Assembly (NCBI GenBank): GCA_026018925.1
Contig: JAKSZU010000016.1
Location: 77,572,059-77,636,058 of the forward strand
Length of the DNA: 64,000 nt
Reading direction: 5' to 3'
Source: Tupaia tana
Lineage: Eukaryota; Chordata; Mammalia; Scandentia; Tupaiidae
The position numbers and the translations under genes are program-made. Of this stretch, positions 58,401 to 64,000 are shown in pieces (the stretch's first letter is position 1; each line of letters opens with the position of its first letter). The notes under the pieces are model-generated. The model saw only the letters and a program-made list of their open reading frames with translations, did no database searches and was not told the DNA's origin.

Positions 58401-58813
58401 GTCAAGGAGCCTCGGGTGTGTGAGGGGTGGGCAGCCCGGCTGAGCCTCCACTGCAGCAATGGAGCTGGGACTGAACTGGCAGGTCTGACTCAAAAGCTAA
58501 GTTCTCCCCACTAGAGCGTGAAAGCAGCAGGGAGGAAGGGATCCAGGAGCCTGGCACGCCTGCCTCGGGGAACTACCAGGAGAAGGGAAGTGCTCTCACT
58601 GAAAGCAAGGAGCAGCCTCCCTGCAGTCTACACAAAATCCAGTGGGAGGGCTCTGGTCCCCAGGAAGGAGCCTTCATCCCAGGGTCAAGGTGACAAGAAG
58701 GCTGCTGGAGGAACTCCTCATCTCCAGAATAGAATCCAAACACTGCCTTGGCAGGAAGGCTCTCCTGATCCCTGCAGTTGTCCTGGCTTCATCCTCAGTT
58801 ACCCCACACTCTC

Positions 58814-58815
<2 letters not shown>
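58400..58815. other. No gene or clear repeat seen
   Basis: GC-richer. The 158-residue frame at 58518-58994 runs through the CA repeat and into L2, which argues against a real coding region. Confidence 0.45.

Positions 58816-58817
<2 letters not shown>

Positions 58818-58847
<30 letters not shown>
58818..58847. repeat. (CA)n microsatellite
   Basis: About 14 CA units. Confidence 0.97.
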
Positions 58848-58848
<1 letters not shown>

Positions 58849-58889
58849 GCCTGCATCTACACTCTTACCAGCAGGCTTTTGAATTTCAT

Positions 58890-59205
58890 GTCCGTTTGTT
58901 CATACCTTTCATTCAAGCTGAAATGCATTCTTCTACACCCCCACCATCCACCACTCCTCTGAAACATAGCTCAGGTATCACCTCTTCCAGGTAGCCTACC
59001 ATGACCATTTTACCCCAGCAGGGCTAGGTGCCTCTTCGGTGCTTCCATGGTGCTCCCCTCCTTATCATTTCAGGTTATAATTGCCCTGTGGGCACATTCC
59101 AGATTGCAGTTGTCTGTCTCTCTCATGGGCCCTGGGACTCCACCAAAGTCCAACCCAGAGCCCAACACATAGTGTTTCAGTAAATGAATGAATGAATGAA
59201 TGAGC
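58890..59205 (+). mobile_element. L2 LINE 3' end
   Basis: 'agctcaggtatcacctcttcc', 'aggtagcctaccatgaccat', 'gagcccaacacatagtgttt' and the terminal (TGAA)n at 59184-59203. Confidence 0.88.
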
Positions 59206-59209
59206 TCTT

Positions 59210-60225
59210 GAGAAATGAGTAGCCTATTCAGGTGCCCGTCAATATGAAAGAGGAAATTTCTACGGGGTAAAAAGATCAGTGGCACAGATTCCCAGGGAAA
59301 TATGCTCACACACAGTAGGTACACTCGGCCACACTACAAAGAGAATGAGCTGCTTCTGCAGGCAATGAGCTCCCCAAGGTGGGGCAAGCCAAGCAAAAGC
59401 TGAGGGACACTTGTCGGAGAGACCATGGTTAATTTCTGAATTGCTAAGAGGATGACTGACATTCAGTGCTCTCTGTCTATAGCCATTTGACTCTAATCCT
59501 TCTTGGCAACATTGAGAGCAAGGGTGAGCATGTCAGCAGTCATGAGGCACCTACGTGTGCCTGTCCTGCAGTGGGCTCTTATGCACAGAGCCATCATCAG
59601 GTCCCCCATTAAGTGTGTAATGCACAACCGAGAACATGCACAGAATCCAAATAATAGATTTCTGGATCAGGGTGTGTAGAGGTAATATTTGTATGCAATA
59701 ATTAATCAACCCCATTTTCATGATGCCATCTGGAGCCGTGTATTTCCATTTCATACATGTTTGACTTGTCTTCTTCTCTTCCACAGTTCAGAGACAGGCA
59801 GTAGGTTACGCCCCCAGATCTTCCAGCTGAAGTTGAAGATCTGCTGTGCTCTCTCTTTGATGATTTTTTCTTAGTTTTTTATTTTTCCTTCTTCTAGCTC
59901 AGTTGAGTTTATAAGATTCATGCTCCTTTACCAGTGGAATCAGCACTTCTTTCTGCTGGGTTTTCCACGGTAATCACAAAAATGCAATAAAATATTAAAG
60001 ACCTTGGCACAAACACTGCTACATGGACAAAGGCAGATGGGGAGGCCCTCTTGATAGGCCCTCTTGGTGGGGAATAGTTTGCTAGGGAGTATCATCGATG
60101 AGCACGTACAATGGCCTTTCAGCAGCCGATGTATAAAAACCCAAACTCACATATAAAAAGCAGAGTGTGAGCATTGTAAATGCTCCCAAGGCCCAGTTTG
60201 TCCCAAAGATGGATATTTGGAAACC
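59210..60225. other. No gene or clear repeat seen
   Basis: Repeat-poor. Small frames at 59551-59874 are on opposite strands over the same DNA and have no domains. Confidence 0.4.
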
Positions 60226-60229
60226 GGAA

Positions 60230-60350
60230 GCTACCAGTGGGTTATTATATCTATTTTCTTAATAAAATACTGTGACTCAGAGTAGTCTCACAATTCACCC
60301 AAAGTCGCACAACCAATGAGAAGCAGAGCTGGGATGTGAATCACGGTGTT
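60230..60350 (-). mobile_element. MIR fragment (antisense)
   Basis: 'caaagtcgcacaaccaatga', 'gaagcagagctgggatgtga'. Confidence 0.7.
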
Positions 60351-60351
60351 T

Positions 60352-60550
60352 AGTAGTAATTAAGTTTATTGAGCACTTACTTTGTGCCAAACTCTTTTCT
60401 AAATGCTGTTTGTCATTGACTTAATTCTCCCAAACCTTTGAGGAGATATTTTATAGATAAGGAAAATTAGATGCAGAAAAATTGGGTGACTTGTGAGATG
60501 CAGTAGAGCCAGACTTTGAACTCAGAAAGTCTGGTTCCCAAGCCTCTCAG
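60352..60550 (-). mobile_element. MIR SINE (antisense), second copy in tandem
   Basis: 'tattgagcacttactttgtg', 'ccaaactcttttctaaatgc', 'gaggagatattttatagata', 'gactttgaactcagaaagtc'. Confidence 0.88.
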
Positions 60551-61005
60551 ATGCATCTGCAAGCCAAAATCTCAGAACAGACTCTGAGTGTAAAGAGTGC
60601 CCCCTGACAGAGTTCGGACTGAGAGCTGAGCAAGAGGAGCCAAGCGCCCTGAGGCCCGGCTCACTGCAGGAGCTAGTGCTCTCCTGCAGAGAAGCAGCGC
60701 CACCATCAAAGGCTTGTGTCTGAGAAGCTGACCTTGCCGCCCAAGGACATCTGGGCCAGGGCCAGAACTGCTCTTCTGAGGAGCATTGCTCTGAGAAACT
60801 TTCTGGAAACGTTTCTTATGTATGCCCCATTCTCATGAGGGGTGGTCGGGCCTCAGGTTGCTGCATCGGAGATTGCATCAAATACTGCAGAGAGCCAGGC
60901 AGGGTGAGGTGCTGCGGGTCTCCACAGGCACTGCTCTCACCATATCCATGCTTTGGCCACTAAAGCACAAATGCAAACCACAAGCCTCCCTATACAGGAA
61001 AAAGA
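60550..61005. other. No gene or clear repeat seen
   Basis: GC-richer mixed sequence. The 115-residue frame at 60822-61169 runs into a MIR and is unsupported. Confidence 0.4.
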
Positions 61006-61009
61006 ACAA

Positions 61010-61100
61010 GTCAGGGATCTCAGCTCGAGTTGAGGTTCTACTCCTAACTCGCTGTGTGACCTGGAGCGAGTTGTGTTACCTCTCTGAGACTCGGGTTTCT
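61010..61100 (+). mobile_element. MIR core fragment
   Basis: 'aactcgctgtgtgacctgga', 'cctctctgagactcgggttt'. Confidence 0.75.
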
Positions 61101-61384
61101 GGGTACATTGAGTGTGATGAGCCAGGGTTTCTTGAAGTTCCCTCTGCCTCTGGCATCCAGGGTTCCTGAGCCCACAGACTGAAGAGACGCACAGTATGTC
61201 CTAGCTTTGGCGTCCCTCTGCGCATTCCAGCTCAGACCTGTGTGACTGGAACCCGAATGGGGAGGGAATCCTGAGAAACCGAGAAGGGAGCCCTGCAGGA
61301 GAATCGGGAGGAATCTGTTACTATAGTGCCCACTGCCCTCCCCCAGTGGCCGGAATGACCCGCCCCAGCTGGAGGTCCTGTTAC

Positions 61385-61590
61385 TATTAATAGATGGATT
61401 CCCTACCGTGTGCTCATTGTTTCACTTGCCACAAGTCTGAGAGATACGTATAAATTATGTCCATCCGAAAAATGAGCAGATCGAGGCTTACATGCCCAAG
61501 GGCACATGGATAGTAAGTAGAACAGCTGGCACTAAACCCTGCCTGTGTGCGACCCAAAGCCTGTGTTCTTTCTGCTACTTCTCCAAATCT
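61385..61590 (-). mobile_element. MIR SINE (antisense)
   Basis: 'ccctaccgtgtgctcattgt', 'atgcccaagggcacatggat', 'ggcactaaaccctgcctgtg'. Confidence 0.78.
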
Positions 61591-61621
61591 CAAGTGACCT
61601 TGGTCTGGCTAGCAGCTCCTA

Positions 61622-61740
61622 TGTTTAATATTCATTCAGTAAGTACCTCTGAGCACCTATGAATGGCCAAGTGCCTGAGATACCGTGATGCTGACCACTC
61701 CCTGGGACCCTGAGCTCCTGGACCCGGGTCGCTCCCAGCA
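61622..61740 (-). mobile_element. L2 LINE fragment (antisense)
   Basis: 'attcattcagtaagtacctc', 'gagcacctatgaatggcc', 'gaccctgagctcctgg'. Confidence 0.6.
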
Positions 61741-62460
61741 GCCGGGCAGTGCAGTTCCGGTAAGATACAGGCATGGCTCGAATGTGAAGGAGCCGTGGGC
61801 AGATGCACCCAGGAAGCGTCGGCTTCTATTCCCATAAAAGGAGGCCCTTGATTGGTGATGGTAAATGTATCACGGGCAGGAACAGAAGAAAATTGTGTTC
61901 AAGCTGCATCAGGAGATTTACTGCAAAATGGAAATAGTGGTGAATGTGAAAATGCTGAAAATATAAAATTGGAATTGAATCATGAGCACAAATCATTCCT
62001 GAGTTTCAGAAAAGTTTGAAGGTTGTCTGGAAACCTAAAGTTTGCCTGGAAGATGAGTAAAGTGAGGATCAAGTGGGAAAATATGTGGGTTTATCTGTCA
62101 ATACAGAGCATTTATCTCAAAAGAGCACAGAATCTAAAGGGGAATGCTTTGAACCCTCACTATGTTGAATATTTTACCCACATGTGCAACAGACACTTAG
62201 TATATTGAGCTAAAGGAGATGGAGTATATTGAGCCTAGTCTATTGAGCTAAGTTCATGGGGATGAACAAGTCTCTGGAGACTAAAAAAGCCCAGAAATAA
62301 ATGGGGAGAAGCACAAGAGACAGAGAATGAACACACGCTAGCACAGGGTAAGGGCTGCACTGAGTCTGAATGAAGAACCTGGTCTGCAAGAGAAGGAAAT
62401 AATTAATTCCAACTGGATGGGCCCTGCAACTTTTCATTAAAATAGAGGAGGCTATATATA
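61740..62460. other. No gene seen; three short direct repeats
   Basis: Mixed sequence. 'tatattgagctaa', 'tatattgagccta' and 'ctattgagctaag' occur at about 62201, 62225 and 62240, giving a short local tandem. Confidence 0.4.
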
Positions 62461-62464
62461 TTTT

Positions 62465-62665
62465 GGTAAAGTTTTTTTTTTTAACATTATTACTTAATTT
62501 TATCTATCATCATCATCATTATTATTTTAATCTTGCTACAGGGCACATGTGCTCACCAGAGAAAGAAAGAAAGTGAGAAAGCAAGCCACCGAGATTCCAA
62601 CCATGGTCACCATATGGGAATCCAGCACCTCAAACACTATGCCACCTACCAGCCCCAGGTAAAGT
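62465..62665 (-). mobile_element. tRNA-derived SINE, S form
   Basis: T run, 'acttaattttatctatcatc', 'ttgctacagggcacatgtgc', 'agcaagccaccgagattcc', head end 'ccacctaccagcccc'. Flanked by ggtaaagt (62465 and 62658). Confidence 0.9.
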
Positions 62666-62980
62666 AGGGAAATAGGCGTTGCCAACCATCTAAATGAAGT
62701 TTGAAGCAGATCTTTTATTTATACCAGGCTTTTGAAGAAAACAGAATTTAAAGCCTCTGGCTTTGTAAGACAGTTTGTTAAATCCGGATGACAACAGGGG
62801 CAAATGTGTGAGCGAGAGAAATATGATCGATGCTCAGGACAACCATAGTGGGGATGCCATGCCTGGTTCATGAATTAACTAGGGCTGGTTTTTCACTACA
62901 AGAGCAGAGTCAGACTGCTACAGCAGAAACCACGTGGCTTCAAAGCCCTCTACAGAAGAAGTTTGCTCACCGTTGCCCTC
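62665..62980. other. No gene or clear repeat seen
   Basis: Mixed sequence. Confidence 0.4.
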
Positions 62981-62984
62981 GACC

Positions 62985-63115
62985 GTGGGCTCTCTGAGGA
63001 CAAGAACCCTGCCTTGTTGTCAGTGCACTGCCATCAGTATCTAGTGTCTGCAGGCAGAGACCCTTCGTGAATATTTGATGGATGGAATATTTGATGAATG
63101 TGCATAGTACATAAA
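62985..63115 (+). mobile_element. L2 LINE 3' end
   Basis: 'gggctctctgaggacaagaac', 'cctgccttgttgtcagtg', 'tgaatatttgatggatgg'. Confidence 0.75.
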
Positions 63116-63234
63116 TGTCAAGCTTGGTGACAATGTGACACCATGATAATGCTAGCACATAAGAGACATCTTTGGCAAGATAGTTCCAAATCATAAGAAA
63201 CAGTCTGAGGGTATAAAGCAAAATCAGCTGAGAA

Positions 63235-63235
<1 letters not shown>

Positions 63236-63272
<37 letters not shown>
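63236..63272. repeat. (CA)n microsatellite
   Basis: About 18 CA units. Confidence 0.97.
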
Positions 63273-63274
<2 letters not shown>

Positions 63275-63695
63275 CTGGCCTAGCAGCAAATGGCCAGGTG
63301 GCGGACGGTATGCAGAGTTGTCACTGCTAAGAGACACCACAGGGAGAAGGGTTTGATTAAGGTAACTTCCTGCTTTGAGCGCTAATGGGTTTTCTTTGAA
63401 TTTTTTTTTCAAGAACAAGAACAATCAGTTGCTGAATTAACTTGAATTTCATCAGCCTAGAAATTAGAGGTGAATTGTCTATACTTTTTTTGAGGGTTGG
63501 GAGGAAGGGCCATGGGAAGTGGAGCTAGTATTATCTGTAAATGATAAACATGGCTTTAGCTTCTCAAATTGAAAAAATCCCCCAAAATAAACCCCTGCCC
63601 CACTTGTCCAGCTAATAATTTAAACTCCTTTCAGGAACCATTTCGTTTTTAGTTACCTCCTTAAAGCCCTCTTTGAATGACCTCCCTAAACATCC
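63275..63695. other. No gene or clear repeat seen
   Basis: Mixed, then AT-rich. No supported frames. Confidence 0.4.
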
Positions 63696-63697
63696 CC

Positions 63698-63995
63698 TCT
63701 CTCCCAAATTCTTTTTTTTTTTTTTTTTTGGAGAGGTTTTCGCTATAGGGTGTGTGTGCTCACCAGACAGACAGAGAGAGACAGAGAGATAGGAAGCGAG
63801 AAATCACCCCCCAGGGGGGATGGCCACGTCGCAATCCCTTCTCCTCCATTCTCCTCTCGGGATCTTGGGCACACACGCACATGCGACCGGCGTGAGTTTT
63901 AAGCCACTGGGTCCGGGACGTAAACCGCGGTCGACTACATGGGAGTCCAGTGACATAGCCATTACACTAACTGCTGGTTCCCTCTCCCAAATTCT
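63698..63995 (-). mobile_element. tRNA-derived SINE, L form, young, with target duplication
   Basis: T run at 63712-63730, 'gagaggttttcgctataggg', 'gtgtgtgtgctcaccagac', 'gggatcttgggcacacacgc', and the head end 'taactgctggttccc'. The duplication ctctcccaaattct stands at 63698-63711 and 63982-63995, so the insertion is complete just before the window edge. Confidence 0.95.
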
Positions 63996-64000
63996 AATAG

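Overview
This window is nuclear DNA of a placental mammal. It holds MIR and L2 fragments, hAT-Charlie and Tigger DNA transposons (MER20 and MER5A copies are recognisable), MaLR-type LTRs, L1 ORF2 remnants and two processed ribosomal-protein pseudogenes. About 35 copies of tRNA-derived SINEs dominate the young layer. They do not look like primate Alu, rodent B1/B2, carnivore CAN, ruminant BOV, equid ERE or the common afrotherian SINEs, so the order cannot be named from the sequence alone. I found no intact protein-coding gene and no convincing coding exon. Long open frames are absent and the frames present are chance frames over repeats. The window is either intergenic or deep inside an intron.

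Layout. 0-9 kb: L2 and MIR pieces, a mariner-like MITE, SINEs and a hAT-Charlie element at about 8.29 kb. 9-20 kb: two MaLR-type LTRs (9.24 and 16.26 kb), an old L1 remnant (13.1-15.5 kb) split by four SINEs and a MITE, and a short recent L1 tail with clear target-site duplications (19.03 kb). 20-33 kb: repeat-poor stretches that could hold conserved noncoding DNA, a possible LTR promoter (23.5 kb), a Tigger-like element (24.6 kb), L2 split by an LTR (29-30.3 kb). 33-39 kb: the most informative part. It has a palindromic mariner MITE, an RPL17 pseudogene inserted into a second copy of that MITE, a class II endogenous retrovirus remnant (LTR end, primer site, broken gag start) bracketed by an inverted repeat, and an RPL21 pseudogene on the minus strand. 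40-49 kb: nested SINEs inside MIR and hAT elements, then an L1 ORF2 3' end carrying two SINEs and two tandem 3' UTRs. 49-64 kb: a 133-bp CA-rich tandem duplication, a GATA tract, an 11-bp minisatellite, a Tigger element, MER20, and several young SINEs, the last ending just before the window edge.

The parts do not form a pathway. What they record is retrotransposition: L1 machinery has copied the SINEs, the two mRNAs and its own tail, leaving poly(A) and 13-17-bp target duplications that can be read directly. SINE forms are named here by structure: L (long, tRNA head plus a body containing a 'gcatgcccaagatcc'-like segment), S (same head, short pyrimidine-rich tail), E (related head, 'ggctggc..tggcttagtggttaa') and D (a more divergent head).
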